From assembly GCA_039000515.1 (NCBI GenBank), contig JBCFYV010000001.1:66185919-66249918 (forward strand): 64,000 bases of DNA, written 5' to 3'. Numbering within the stretch: position 1 is the first letter of the stretch; every line of letters begins with the position of its first letter. Below the pieces are notes generated by a model. The model saw only the letters and a list, made by a program, of their open reading frames with translations. It made no database searches and was not told the DNA's origin. Below, piece after piece: positions 34,776-47,638 of the stretch. The position numbers and the translations under genes were made by a program. This DNA comes from Timema cristinae. Lineage: Eukaryota > Arthropoda > Insecta > Phasmatodea > Timematidae.

Positions 34776-36010
34776 CAGCCCGAGATCCTATGGAGCGAAA
34801 GGGCAGTGTGTGGAGTAGAAAGGGGGAAAGGAAATAAAACACACTAAGAACCAGCTCATGCCATCTATGGAATGAATGTGGTATCAACAGCAAGGGCCCT
34901 GACTCAATCATGGCGGCCACATGTTAGACCACATCCAAACGCAGGCACCACTGGTCCTTTCAAATGTCCACAAACCGTTTTGGTTTGACCTCGACGCACT
35001 GAAACTGTTTTAATAAGGCCGGAGATGCCTGTTGTAGCGTTCACACACTATCCTCGCATATTATTCCTCTAAAACCAAACCATATATATGTTACACACAA
35101 CAAAACCAACCTATTAGAGAAAACGTGTCATCTCAACGCCCTTAAGCGCAACCTACTCTATCTGGTTCGGTTTTTGGTTGACACGAATTCTGAGGGCTAA
35201 ACGCTGGTTTAGCATACCACACCGAGCTATATATACAAAACAAACCAACCAACAAACAAACAAAAAACAAAAAAACCGTTACTTAAAGTGTCGCTCACAC
35301 GTCAGGTTTCCACGGCTTGAGCGACTCTGAGTTGAATTTTTTGGTAAAGTCAGTCTTATCAAGTCAGAACTAACTCATGCCAAGATTTATACAGATATGA
35401 AATAATTATTTGTTGCATTTACAGCATCTTTACGACATAGCAAAAACAAATAAATATTTATGTTATCTGGTGTAAATGTACCTTGTTACTTTCTTGGAAA
35501 TGGCCCCTCTCGACCAAGGTTTGTCGGGCCAGTTGTGGAAACAAAAGTAAGGGATTAGTTGATTTGGGGATTCCAGGAGATGACATGACTCAGCCACAGA
35601 CAAGTTATAAAACTATTTTGACTCCTCAATCCTTACACTAAGAGGGCTAACAAGGCCCTTAGAAATGCTAAGTATAATAGTACAAAAACATAGAATTATG
35701 AAAATAATTTCTTAATTTACTCTACTTATTTCGGTACGACTATGCTGATTTGGACACTTAAATTCTCGGACCGGAATTTATTTAGATCAACGACGACCAA
35801 ACGGATAATCCACAATATTAAATTAACCTGGCACAATCAAGAGTTCAGCGATGAAACCAGGAACAGTTACTGATTCACAATTGAATAACTCTACAAGCTT
35901 TTAAGATAACCCTCCAAATAAACCTGATGTTGGGTTGGAAAAATAGACCACTCTTAGACGACGAAAACCAAGTCACCACGTGGATGTGAAAACAGGCTAT
36001 AACTTGGGTA
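34776..36010. other. unassigned stretch
   Basis: No ORF or repeat identified. The CA-rich portion near 35040-35290 is mildly repetitive (accaaccaacaaacaaac). Confidence 0.45.
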
Positions 36011-36011
36011 C

Positions 36012-36034
36012 CTTTCATCATCATCATCATCATC

Positions 36035-36078
<44 letters not shown>

Positions 36079-36079
36079 T
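36012..36079 (+). repeat. (atc)n then (aat)n microsatellite
   Basis: About seven cat/atc units followed by about fourteen aat units, ending 11 bases before the putative splice acceptor at 36090. The (aat)n type matches the tails of the SINEs here, but no SINE body precedes it. Confidence 0.9.
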
Positions 36080-36091
36080 TTTGTGTTCTAG

Positions 36092-36264
36092 GTGTACACA
36101 TTGGATGAAGAAAAATCTCTCAAGACAATTATGGACAATGATATGGTATGGATTCCCTTTCTAGTGAACCACAACGTGAATCTGTCGGAAGAACAAGTGA
36201 TTGGTTTCTATAACCATACCATTCCATTTAGTGTTTGGACATCGATGATCAAAAAAGGCAACAG
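36092..36264 (+). CDS. candidate internal exon of an unidentified host gene
   Basis: A 173-base block, open in one frame, with an acceptor tttgtgttctag before it and a donor cag|gtaaaa after it. The 57-residue translation begins VYTLDEEKSLKTIMDNDMVW and ends SVWTSMIKKGNR. The length is not a multiple of three, as is common for internal exons. Codon-like composition and tight splice borders in otherwise TE-rich DNA support a real exon. I do not recognise the protein. No companion exon on the same strand was found in the window. Confidence 0.55.
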
Positions 36265-36266
36265 GT

Positions 36267-38042
36267 AAAATCACAATATAAATAGGAATAATTATTGAGG
36301 CAGTAGGTCAGTTTCCAATATAAATGTGAACATTTGTTGCAAGCTGTTTAAAGTAAGGCTCGTGTGGCAATATTTTGTTTGGTGATAGATGTTATATCTA
36401 CTAGTTAGGATTATCCGCAGCGTACACTAATTTAAAGACACGGCTGAAGGAAAGCAAATTTTAAGAAAATTACAAAGTACAATTAAATATAGGATGGTAG
36501 AACCACATATAAAGCACCCCCACTAAATGGCAACCATTTGAGCTTATCTCGATCACTCGATTCTAGGCAGAGAATGTAAGTCGAAATCACTACTCTTGGT
36601 CAATATTGTTACACGTAGAACAGTGTTTATTCCTGTTTCTGATACTGTTACATGATACTTATATTAAGGAATTATTAAAGGAAAATGTATTGAGGAAAGG
36701 GAATTTAAATTATTATCAAAAATTTAATACTCTTCTTTGATTACATTCTCAATTAGTTGTTTTTAGGGTTAGACAGCCACAGGTCATTTCATTAGAGCTT
36801 ATCAAAATCCTTAATAAAATAGTGTTTACATGATCTACTACATTTTATATTATGTTTGTAACTGGACCAAAATATAGGCAGGTGTATTCCACTACAAGTC
36901 CTGACACGAATGACCATGTTATATTTAAATCTTTTGTGGCAGTTCATTACAGGCAATAGTTAGAGATCTAGAGAAGTTTCCTCGTGCGACATTGATATAC
37001 ATTTTGTAAAGAGTTTCATTTCCAATATTTATGTTTCATCACGATTGATTTGTATACAGAGGGATTTATCTAGTAAACACCTAATCTATTTGGTCTAATC
37101 GTCTCATACCTAACTCCATTAATATCATGCATCACATGCCCATAAATTCTGTGATACAGTCGGTTTGAAACCATTCATTTACACGAGCACCATTGCACGT
37201 GGATCCATTATGATTTAACATTAATGGATGGAGATAGAGAATTTATAGACGTTCTTGATGCAGAACATTGTTGAATTATTAAATTATATTTGGTAAAAAA
37301 ACTGAATTGGAAAGGACGGTTTTGACCATTTCAGAATGGCTTCACAGCTGAGCATTGGGCACAAATCTTTACTCTGTCTTAATATGGACATATTGTTGCT
37401 ATTAACAAAAAACTTTGTTGTTTTGTACTTCATTGTCACCACGGAAAATTTCGAATAAACATTCGAGTACGAATGCACTTCACACATTTCTGGCATATCT
37501 TTCCCTTTAACTTCCATACCTCGCGTGAGCCGGAATCTGAGTTTGACCTCCTGTAATGCAGGCTCTTAAATTTAATGATGTATTTTTAAAAACACAAGAA
37601 CATGTAAACATTTGGGAAGATTAAGATATTTACTTTCTCTCGACCCCTCGGAGGAAGAAGTATTTTGATCGTAAAAAAACAATAATCGATAATCATGGTC
37701 TCCAGAATCCAAAAACGTGGTTTACGTGATGCTGCCCATTTGCCTGTATTTTGGACTATAGCTGAAACCATTTTACCGTTTGGGCTAAGACTTAGTATAG
37801 CGGGTTTTTACAATGTTCCCCCGAGGAGTTTTTGGACCCTAAAATTAACGGTTATTCAATTAATTTTTGTGTCTAGCTTAGCACTAAAAACCAAATGGCA
37901 ATTCTCGTTTAGCCATGAAACTAACTATAAGGGTACCTACTTTAGAGAAGAGGAAATTTCCAATTCTGATCATATCTCCACAAATAATAAATATATTAAA
38001 TATATTATCGCTATAAAGTTGTAGTACTATTAAAAATAAAAA
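36267..38042. other. putative intron or intergenic DNA
   Basis: Mostly AT-rich, no recognised element. An open stretch on + at 37695-38024 begins MVSRIQKRGLRDAAHLPVFW and may be part of an uncharacterised repeat; I cannot identify it. It stops just before the gap. Confidence 0.35.
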
Positions 38043-38142
38043 NNNNNNNNNNNNNNNNNNNNNNNNNNNNNNNNNNNNNNNNNNNNNNNNNNNNNNNNNN
38101 NNNNNNNNNNNNNNNNNNNNNNNNNNNNNNNNNNNNNNNNNN
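38043..38142. other. assembly gap, 100 N
   Basis: Exactly 100 N, the usual convention for a gap of unknown size. Order and orientation of features across this point depend on scaffolding. Confidence 0.99.
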
Positions 38143-41040
38143 CTATGTACTAGAAACATTTTAAAAAAACCTCAAAATAGGGGCACAGAATACAACGAAC
38201 AATACGCTAAGTCAAACTGTTTTGTTGCCTCTGAACTCACTGCCAGCGGCAAGGTATAATTCATTCACGACCTAAGTTTACCTGGATGACAGCTCGAGGT
38301 GTTACTAGAAGTAATCCCTTATATATCACTACGCCAACAGCTGACATCTATCACTTTGGATGACTGTAATGAAAACTGATGGTAATATTTTAATGTGATA
38401 GTTAACCACAATAATTTAGGCCAATATTATTTATATCTTTATTTGAGGACTGACGCAAAGTTTATTTATCGTTTTATTCCACTTAAAAAAATATTCTCAA
38501 CACTTTCACAAAAACTTCTAACGAACATAGCGTCAAAATGGCGACTGACGAATTTAAACCACAGGGTTGAACATGACGGTAAACAAGTTTTTTACAATGA
38601 ACATATTTTACTTAGTTAAATATTTCAAAATAAGATAAAATAAATATAAAATCATTTATTGTATATAAAAAATGAACACAATTTTCTTTTTTCCAAGTAA
38701 ATACGATGCCTGTATTAAAAGGTATTGATGTGTGCACTATATTACACAAAATCAATAACGTTCCAAAATGAAGAATAAGTACTTTTAATTATGTTTAAAA
38801 TATTGTTTCAAGTTGGATAGAAAGAAATTATTTAAAAAAAATGAAGTAGTATGAGAAAACTTAAGTTTACGTTATTTTAAATGTAAGTTATAACAGGTAA
38901 TTAAATATCTTTACATTTATAACAAAACAGTGATATTTTACAAGTGTTGGCAACCCAAAACCTAAACATATGATTTTTGAACTGTCATCCAGGTAAAAAC
39001 CTATCGTGAACATACTTTAGGATTCACGTGGAAACAAGTAGCTTTTGTAGCAAGGTCGCATGTGGCAGAGGAAACAGAAGGCTATATGTAGCGTGCTACA
39101 AATTTCCTCCAGTTGTCTCGGTGTAAGGCCGCCTTAACCTGAGTCTTTGTGTCTTGTTTTAAGGGTATTACTCATGTTATTGCTTATTGACTAACTATCC
39201 AGGCAAATATTAGTTAAGGTACGGTATTCAATAAGGAGTCTGTCTCCAAGGGCGAATAGTGCATGATGTTTGATACCTCCTCGCAGTGGTGACTAGAGGG
39301 AGAGATTTTGGGGATATTTTTATAAATAGGATAGTTATTATGTTTATATTATTCATGTGTTAAGGAGTTCTTTTTATGACTAATTCACGACAAGCGTAAT
39401 AAAAGCGCAGCAATTGTTTGATTCTCTCCTTGATGATACGAAGATAGAAGCGTCTTGACAAATATCCACATACCTTATCTATCAGACCACTAGTCCCAAG
39501 GGAAGAAACTCAGGAGTATAGCACCAGCCTGATATATGGTGGCCGGGACGTGGTCTGGGCCCACGCACGTTTCATATAAACGAGCACTAGACTCTCTTTG
39601 CTATCTTCCGGTACTGACAGATCTCTAAACATTCTGTCGGGACGCCTCCACGGGGCAGCCCATGAGCAATGTGACGGACAAGGTCTGGTATGGCTAAGAC
39701 CCCGACGGGTCATCTGTGTGTGAGAAGGGGGAACTCCCTTCTCACACAAACTATGTGGTTGGTAGCTTGTCAAGGTACTTCTAAAAAGCTTGGTCTCAAA
39801 TAAGACTGGGGCGGCAGCTAAGGAGGTGGTTAAAGGAAAGACCAGATATTTTTGAGAGAGTGAAGATTGCGAAGATTGCTGTTCGGAGGCTAAACTCCTG
39901 ACTTCCTTGTGATGGGCGATCACAAGGAGTAGCCAAATCCTCCATCCAGCCCCACTGGAGGGAAGTTCATCCCAAGTAGCCCAAGGAAGGGTGGCATGGA
40001 AGGGCTGATACTAGTTTCAGATATCCGAGTACCCGGAATGGCACTCATGGACCTAGGTCCATGGCCGGTGAACGGTACCGTTGCCGATTGTTATTAGTGG
40101 TTGCACCGCGAAAAGCCACTGAGCTTGTGTACGATGTAGCTGGAGAGCCTTTCGGGGTTCTTGAGGGGACAGTTGCCACCGATGCCTCCCTCACTTACTC
40201 CATATTGTATAATCCTATGGTAGCTGGCTTCATCAGGGAGTCTCTCAAAATGTTGCCAGTTTGGTTGGTGAGATGTGTCATGGTGTGTGGTGCACCAGTG
40301 GTTCCAGTCCCTACCTTCTTTAAAATATAACAAATTATCATAAAAAGACCAGAAAATAAAATGGCAGTTTAAGTTATTTGTATTATTGGGGACCATGCTT
40401 ATTACCGTGTTGGAACAATAGGGCACTCTAATTACTAGATACTCAAATTGATCCATTGGTTACCCTATCAGATTTTTTAAATTTCTTATAGGCTAATATT
40501 TAATTTACAAATATTTCAATGACTTTTTATCGGCTCAATTTGACAAATGATTTAATCTATTATTATACCTGGTTTAGGTACATTATGTAAACTTATACAT
40601 TTTCCTTTAAGTATTATCTCAGACACATATTTTATTATGTTTCTTAAAGTTATTTTCCTATCAAACGTTTTATCTTTTTAAAGGAGTAAAATATCCTTTC
40701 ACCAATGGATTCGTCCATATGATGTCGTGGGACGTGACCACTGGCTGGTCTATAGAATATATGACATCCTATAATGATCCAAGAGATCTTAAACCAACGT
40801 AACTTTACATTAGTACCTTTTTAATGTAAATGCATCTCTTTAACAAACATGGCATCCACGATAACCTCCCAATAAGATGAAAACTCATCTTCGCAATAAT
40901 ACCTTTAAGTAATTAGTCCTACTGGGACTTGAACCGGAGACATCTATATCAGTAGGTAGACTTAAGTGCCAGAACATAATAATTAATTCATAGATGCCTT
41001 AACTATCAACAAAGCTTAGTTACTAAAAGATAAATACACA
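38143..41040. other. unassigned stretch with a GC-richer block
   Basis: AT-rich except for about 39480-40330, which is much richer in GC and has phrases such as cgacgggtcatctgtgtg and a self-complementary pair gagaagggggaactc/cccttctcac near 39720. Open stretches there (39510-39923 on -, 40061-40330 on +) match no family I know. A 5'-truncated non-LTR element or retropseudogene is possible. Confidence 0.4.
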
Positions 41041-41052
41041 CATTTTTCTAAC

Positions 41053-41239
41053 CTCCAATATGTTGATTTGTCACCAATCCAAACCTCTATTTTCTCTGGT
41101 GCTGTAAAGAACCCATTGTCATCCCATAAGATTGATATGATCTTGGGACGACTCTGCAGCTCTGACGGCTGAACAGCATCCTGCATGTCTGCCAAATCCG
41201 GAAACCAGGAAATATTTCCAGAACCCACCGAGAAATCTC
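41053..41239 (-). CDS. candidate internal exon of an unidentified host gene
   Basis: A 187-base block open on -, preceded by the acceptor tatatttgtttcag and followed by the donor gag|gttaga. The translation runs GDFSVGSGNISWFPDLADMQ, DAVQPSELQSRPKII, SILWDDNGFF to VWIGDKSTYWR. The sequence is complex, free of stops, and has splice borders in the right places, unlike the decayed TE fragments around it. I do not recognise the family. It is on the opposite strand and other side of the scaffold gap from the exon at 36092. Confidence 0.6.
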
Positions 41240-41376
41240 CTGAAACAAATATAGTTTTCACAGTTAAACGTTTATGAAAGAAACAAACAATAACAACTTA
41301 CAGTTCAGAATATTAAACAAAAAAAAAAAATATTACAATTTAGCTTACGAATGTGATAATAATTAATAACAATGTA

Positions 41377-41660
41377 GGTTACCTGGTGGTCTAGGGGTAA
41401 GGTGTCAGACTTCTATGCTGGCGGCCGGGGTTCAATCCTTGGTCCCGGCACAGATTTATCTGATTACCAAACCCTTCCTTCACCTCTGACAAGACATCTT
41501 GTGAATGTGGGGAATGCCAGGCCTCCACCGTGGTTTGGATTCCACGTTAAACTGTAGGTCCTTCATTTCATCTCACAATCACCCTACCATTACACATTAG
41601 CGTAAGTGCGTATAACCCGGACGGGTAGTAAGACGCGGTGCTAATAATAATAATAATAAT
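41377..41660 (+). mobile_element. SINE-A copy 5
   Basis: Full-length with an (aat)n tail, starting ggttacctggtgg. The flanks share aataacaatgta (41365-41376 and 41661-41672); the first bases overlap the aat tail, so the true duplication is 9-12 bp. It lies in DNA upstream of the exon at 41053 on -, so it may be intronic. Confidence 0.94.
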
Positions 41661-41672
41661 AATAACAATGTA

Positions 41673-42789
41673 TCATATGAAAAAAGATTAATTTACAATA
41701 ACTAAGCATTTGTAAAAAAATAATAATTCACAATTCAGAATAAATAATAAAACGAAACAAATACATAATAATTTACAATATTTAACGTATGAAACAAAAT
41801 AAATTATTCAAAATTTAGTATATTCAAACAAATTACTGTACATGAAACCCTTGTATCGTTTGGAACTTTGCCGCAAGTCTTCAAGCGCATTATAATCTTT
41901 TGTTCTAAACAAAATCTCTTTCAAGAATCAATAAATGTTCACATTTCCTTGTATATTTAGAGGAGCATGAAACAATGTAACTGGTCTAGTGAGACGTGTC
42001 TCAACACGTTGAAAACTCCCCTCCAAGCTACCACCACCAGATCATCAACCCCATGGCGTCAGGGGAAAAACCTATTGCGACATTTAAGGGGGAAGAATGG
42101 GAAATTGTATGCATACTGTTCCCAGGAGTCAGGTTAGCTACTAGCAATTGTGCGAGTGAGAGAAGAAGAAGGAGAGAGGAGGATGGAGGCATGTTGCTAA
42201 ACTGACATGTTCATGATGATGATGATGATGATGATGTACAACAATCAGCTATCCAGTCTCTCACCCATGCCCAATGCCTTTTTGTCATTCCACAGTTTTG
42301 GCAATACTGTAGCAGGGAGGACGTCACAGGAATGTATAAGATCTTATTTACAAATGATCTATATTTCGGAAAGTTTTCAAAAAAGCAATTTATTTGCTAT
42401 CAAAATTACATTTTGAAACTTGATTATTAAAAAAAAAAATCCAGATTGGGTCATCCTTGGCAAGAATAAAATTGATTTAAGGAACAAAATTGTATTAATC
42501 CATTAAATATTAAAGAACTAAAGGCATATACCTAGAAGTGATCCATAGTTTTAACAGATTGAAATGTTATAAGAGGTAGGTAAATCTACAATACGGTGGT
42601 TGAATTTATAATTTAAAGAAGGGGATGATTAGTCGTAAAGATTTGTTCATTAATTTTTAGATCGTAAAGGATCAATGTGAATATTAGTAATTTTATTAAT
42701 GCCAATTCTCGTTAAAAATATATATAAAACTAGTATTATATTTATCAAGTTATTAGGTAAATTTTATAATTCTATTAATACTACTAGTA
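41673..42789. other. unassigned stretch with (atg)n
   Basis: No gene. A microsatellite of nine atg/gat units lies at 42211-42237. Open frames around it are chance. Confidence 0.5.
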
Positions 42790-43070
42790 GGTGACCTGGC
42801 GGTCTAGGGGTAAGGTGTCAGACTTCTATGCTGGCGGCCGGGGTTCAATCCTCGGTCCCGGCAAAGATTTATCTGATTACCAAACCCTTCCTTCACCTCT
42901 GACAAGACATCTTGTGAATGTGAGGAATGCCAGGCCTCCACCGTGGTTCGGATTCCACGTTAAACTGTAGGTCCTTCATTTCATCTCACAATCACCCTAC
43001 CATTACACATTAGCGCAAATGCGTATAACCCGAACGGGTAGTAAGACGCGGTGCTAATAATAATAATAAT
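42790..43070 (+). mobile_element. SINE-A copy 6
   Basis: Full-length SINE-A, head ggtgacctggcggtctaggg, with a short (aat)n tail. attaatacta occurs at 42774-42783 and 43071-43080; six bases separate the left one from the head, so the duplication may be longer and imperfect. Confidence 0.92.
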
Positions 43071-43080
43071 ATTAATACTA

Positions 43081-44033
43081 TATTTATTTAATTTATATTT
43101 ATAATTTATTTTATATATTTATTGATATCTAAGTTATAATTTAGTTTTGTTATTAATATACATAATTGATATAATAATTGTAATTGTAATTATAGATATG
43201 GATATTGAAAATACCTACCTATAGATCCACCAATTAGAGTTGAAATCGTTCAACCTCGAAAACTTGGCAAACATGCTAAAAAGTGTAATTTTTAGTTATC
43301 GTTTCATAAATGCCTGCTTTTCTAGTTTCTACCACACTAGGGCAATGTTTCGTAAACAATACTGACCCCGGATTTCAGTTGAAATTTCATTAGTGGATCA
43401 TAAATTCAAAATGTTTACATTTTGTTATTTACACTAATAAGACTATACATATTTATTGTTGGTGTGATTTGGCCATTCTGTGAATGTAATATTTGTTCTC
43501 CCTGTTGTGGGTGACCTTGCTCTAGAATGAAGACACTACGCCAATGCAGTATCGATCACACGGACTTAGCCAAGCTCTCACCAGGGGCGCGTCAAATTCA
43601 CCTGAACCTCGTCAACTTTTATTAAGAACGTTTGAACAGAAAATATTCTAGGGCGAGATTTAGAATGTTGCTGAAATTAAATAAATACATAAGTTATTTA
43701 AAATCCAGGAAGGAATGATTTCTAACTAATGGCATTACACATTTCAGGTAGCCAAAGAACAAACAACATAAAATCCTAAAACTAATTTTTTGGCTGCATT
43801 TTACAAGAATACACTACTTTATTTGTGGTTTTTAAAATTAAGAAAGTGTAACCATCTGTGGATTATTGATATATTTAAGTTGTAACCTATCCTCAGTTAC
43901 GGTAATAGCCTAATTAGAGGACAGGAAAGGCTAACTAAAATATAAACATAAAAATTAATTGAAAATATTTGGAAGAAAGCTTAAGATATAAAATATGAAA
44001 GTCTATTAAATAAGAAAACGCCTTACAGAGTCT
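43081..44033. other. unassigned stretch
   Basis: AT-rich; nothing recognised. Confidence 0.45.
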
Positions 44034-44576
44034 CAGTGACGTAGCACGGATTTAATTTCGGGGGGTGGGGGAGTAGCTGGCTAAACGAAAGTTCCTCCTT
44101 TCCCCATATATCGGTCTGATCATACCACCCTCCCCCCACCTCTTGCAACCAGTGTAAGTACACAAAAGTTGTGTTAAATCTCGGATCTAGGATCACTTAA
44201 CTAAATATAACACTCTATGGAGCCGTTTAAAATAAACTTCTTCACATGTAACTAATATTTGCACTAAATTGTGCCACTAAAACATAATTTAATTTAATTA
44301 ACTTGTAGGGGTGTACCGACATAATCAATCATTTACTATTTTAAATATTTGAGATGAAATTATTGTAGCCAGATCACCGCTCTAGCAAGGAACCAGCCAG
44401 ACTTATATTGTGCTTTGCTTCGAATTAATTCAATTTACTTGTGCAGTTTCGGTCTTGCTAAATATCGCTCTTGCAAATGATAACATTAACTTCTACTGTC
44501 TTCTAACGCCTTTGAGCCAATATTTTGGGGGAGAGGGGGGTCCGGATCCTCAGAACCCACCCGGGATACGTCCCTG
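44034..44576. mobile_element. MITE-like element, family 2
   Basis: The left end reads cagtgacgtagcacggattt then a G-run; the reverse complement of the right end reads cagggacgtatcccgggtgg. No coding capacity. Size is 543 bp. No clear duplication at the ends. The ends differ from MITE family 1 (ggccgtagccag) but share the same style of G-run just inside the terminus. Confidence 0.6.
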
Positions 44577-45107
44577 TGTAACAGAGAAAGGTTAGCTGCC
44601 CAAATGAAAGTATTATCAGTAAGACACAATTTATACACAAAAGAGTTAGATCAATTCTTACAACACGAAAACATAAAACACTTATATTTTAGAAATCTAT
44701 GAGAAATTATTTTAAGGGTCTCGCCTAAAATATGTAAGTCGTACTCAGGCCTTCCACATGGGGAGGAATGGCCGGTACCATGGTACTGGGGTTTGGGGAG
44801 CTGGGGGTCCCACATAGGATGCTGTGTATAGTTATTATAATCTCATGTTTTAAAACTTTATTTCCTAACAATATAGTCTACATATTTGAACCTAATTTCG
44901 TGCTAAATTGACTGTTTATTGTTTTGAAGCAAATTATATGACTATAAAAAATAGCTCGTACCTTTCAACTGTCTTTTTTTTTATCTGAGAAAGCTAATAA
45001 GCAAACGTTCATACATGACGTTCTGCTTGCAGATCCTTCCACTATTGGCAGTACAGGTACGGTATCGGGAGAGGTGTTAGGTACTGCAGGTAGATAAAAA
45101 CGTTAGT

Positions 45108-45425
45108 GTGACTTTGTTTGAAACCAGTGGTGAAACTTGTACAAAACATCAGGATAATATTCAATTAGATATTCTGGACTTAAAAGATCCTGGCACATGG
45201 CTTAATGTTATTAATGACGCTGTTCGACGACAAATTGTGTCTTGTTCTCATAAATATAAAGAATTCGTGAAATTATTTGATAAATTTCTATATGGAAACA
45301 GAAACTGTTATTGTAATAAGGAAATCATTGCAAAATCCTTAATTTGTAAAGGGATAGAGAGTGGGCTCCAAAAACAGTTTTCTTGGGAGGTCGATAACTG
45401 GAAAGCGATTTTGAGAATCTACTAG
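45108..45425 (+). pseudogene. possible hAT/ZMYM N-terminal fragment
   Basis: A 105-codon open stretch. The part LDILDLKDPGTW with VRRQIVSCSHKYKEF resembles the DxxDPxxW...RxxIVxxGP block in the N-terminal region of ZMYM-type hAT transposases. The remainder diverges. No TIRs were found nearby. The assignment is tentative. Confidence 0.4.
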
Positions 45426-45759
45426 ATGTTACGTTAGTCTTACCATAAAAAGGTTTGCCTTTCTAAGGGGATAGTACAGAGCTTGGAGATGTTGTTGTAC
45501 ATGGTATTAAAACATCAATTAACGGTTTGAATACATTGTACATATTTTAAACACAGATCAAGGGTGTTCATTATTGTTTTTACATTCTTGATAATTAATA
45601 ATACATATCATCTATAAATCATTCGTTATGTAGGACAAAGCAAAGCAAAATAGAACAAAACACAATGGACCATTTAGAAGGTATTGTCTGTCTTCTTGTT
45701 TGTCAAGGTTCACCTAAAAATGCTCTTGAGTGGATTAAATTACTCGAGTCCCAATAATC

Positions 45760-47630
45760 TCCCTCACACGTTAGAGCCGAGGATGCAGTCCTAAAGCTTG
45801 ATTCATCATGGTGTGTCTAGGGCTTGCCAAGACATTTGTATAACTATCTGTTTCCATGGATTAAGAAGGCTTGTATGTCACAACAATGTCAACATTTTGA
45901 ACTTTCTCACGAATAAAGCGTTTTTTTATACTTCTATGATTTGATCGAGAACTTAGTATTGCATTACTTGTCAAATTTTTGGCAGACATGTTGTAATTAA
46001 GGATTTAGATGGCATGTTGAGATGATTCTATACCATTCAGCAGTTGCCTCAAATGCATTGCCTCCTTTGCCACTTATTTTTAAGGCCATGTACTCAGCTT
46101 CTTGGGTTGATAGAGCAATGGATCCTTGTTTTCTGGATTTCCAGCTGATCATTGAACCCACATACTTAAAACATTGCCCCACGTACGATCTTATATCACA
46201 AAAGCATGACTCCCAATTTGCATCAGCATATCCAGTCAATGGTTCTCCAGTCTTTTGGAAGCTCAGATACAGTTCCTTGGTACCTTGAAGGTAACGGAGG
46301 ACCCTTTTTGATAATAGCCTATGCTCCTTAGAAAACAATTATTAAATGGCTTAAGTAGCTTACCGAATCTTAAATATCCGTTCTTGAACATGTTGCGAGA
46401 TACACATAAGGGCTCCAATCATATTTTGGTATGGAACATTTTTAGGTTTTATGTTGACACCTTGGTAAACTTTATTCCTGGCACCATGGGAGTCTTCACA
46501 GGATTACAAATCTCCGTGTTACATTTATGAAGGATACCCTCAATGTAATTCTTCTGTGAAGCTGAAATAATTCCATTTTTATAGTCGAGTTCTATCCCGA
46601 GACAATACTGGAGATTTACCAAATCTCTCATCTGCTCCTTCTTTACTTTATTCAATTTTTCCTGACTCTTTGATGCTATAATTACATCATCTACATAAAT
46701 TCCAACCAGCATATTTTCTCCGCCTCTAATCATAATGTAGATGCACGGATGAGCCTTTGAAGGGATGAATCCTAATATACAAAGTTTGGAATCTAATTTA
46801 CAGAACCATTGGCGTCCCAATTGCTATAGCCCATATATCGCCTTCTTAAGACGACACACCTTTTCTCCATTTTGTTTGCATAGCTCCTCAAGCATTTTCT
46901 TGAACTTTTTAAACATGATGGAGTATTTACTAGCACTTTCTTCAACCATGATGTTGCAGAGGATTTTTTCTTGAAATTCTGGCTTTTGCATGAATAATTT
47001 CTCGTCCACATCCCCACTATGGAAAGCTATTGAGACAATAAGTTTATTTATTTTTAGATTTTATTCGACTGCTACTGCAAGAAGAGTCCTGGTTGAGCTT
47101 AATCTGGTGACTGGGACATATGTCTCTCCAATTCTCGAGATACAAGACATGATTTTCTCCGCTCAAGATCACCATTTTGTTTGTAAGTCCTTATATTTTA
47201 GAACCATTTAGGATCTTATAACATTTCCTCAATTTGGTTTTGTCACTAATTCCCAAGTATCATTTTTATGTGTCTTGATTTCATTTTTTATGGCCTCATG
47301 CCATTCTTCCACATATGGTCCAGCTAGAGTTTCCCATACTTCACACAATGCTGACATGTCATAATCGTTCGCCCGAGGGGGTGGTCTAATTGTATTTCTT
47401 GGTCTTAAATATATTTGTCCTTCTTCCTCAAAGCTACCTTCAGATTCTTCGTTGTTTTCTTCTCTTTCATTTGCATCTACATTAACTTCTTCTAAATTCT
47501 CTTCATTCCTTGTTACTGAAATATCTTGATGGTTACTATCATTTTACTTTAAATAGAGATCTTTCTTTGGGATGACACCCAAATACAATAGGCATTCGAT
47601 AATTCAGAGTATCTGAAAAAGATGCCTTTT
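45760..47630 (-). pseudogene. Copia-A reverse transcriptase and RNase H
   Basis: Pieces in order: a linker with YVEEWHEAIKNEIKTH and DTWELVTKP (about 47350-47270), the RT start (about 47120-47010, including EKLFMQKPEFQEK), KVCRLKKAIYGL (to 46824), GIYVDDVIIASKSQEKLNK (46700, the catalytic YVDD intact) and NLQYCLGIELDY, then RNase H (46338-45997) with GYADANWESC and STQEAEYMAL, and a decayed tail with REKVQNVDIVVTYKPS near 45900. Frames change several times and an upstream stop interrupts the RT. The retained YVDD shows decay by indels rather than at the active site. Confidence 0.88.
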
Positions 47631-47638
47631 TTTAGCTC

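Noticed and set aside
37695..38024. 109-codon ORF ending next to the gap
   Set aside because: Looks protein-like but I cannot name a family, and no splice or start evidence supports it; kept only as a note in the spacer entry.
36092..41239. Joining both exon candidates into one gene
   Set aside because: They lie on opposite strands and are separated by a scaffold gap.
44034..44576. hAT-type 8-bp duplication for this MITE-like element
   Set aside because: Flanking octamers do not match; the ends support a TIR element but no duplication could be defined.
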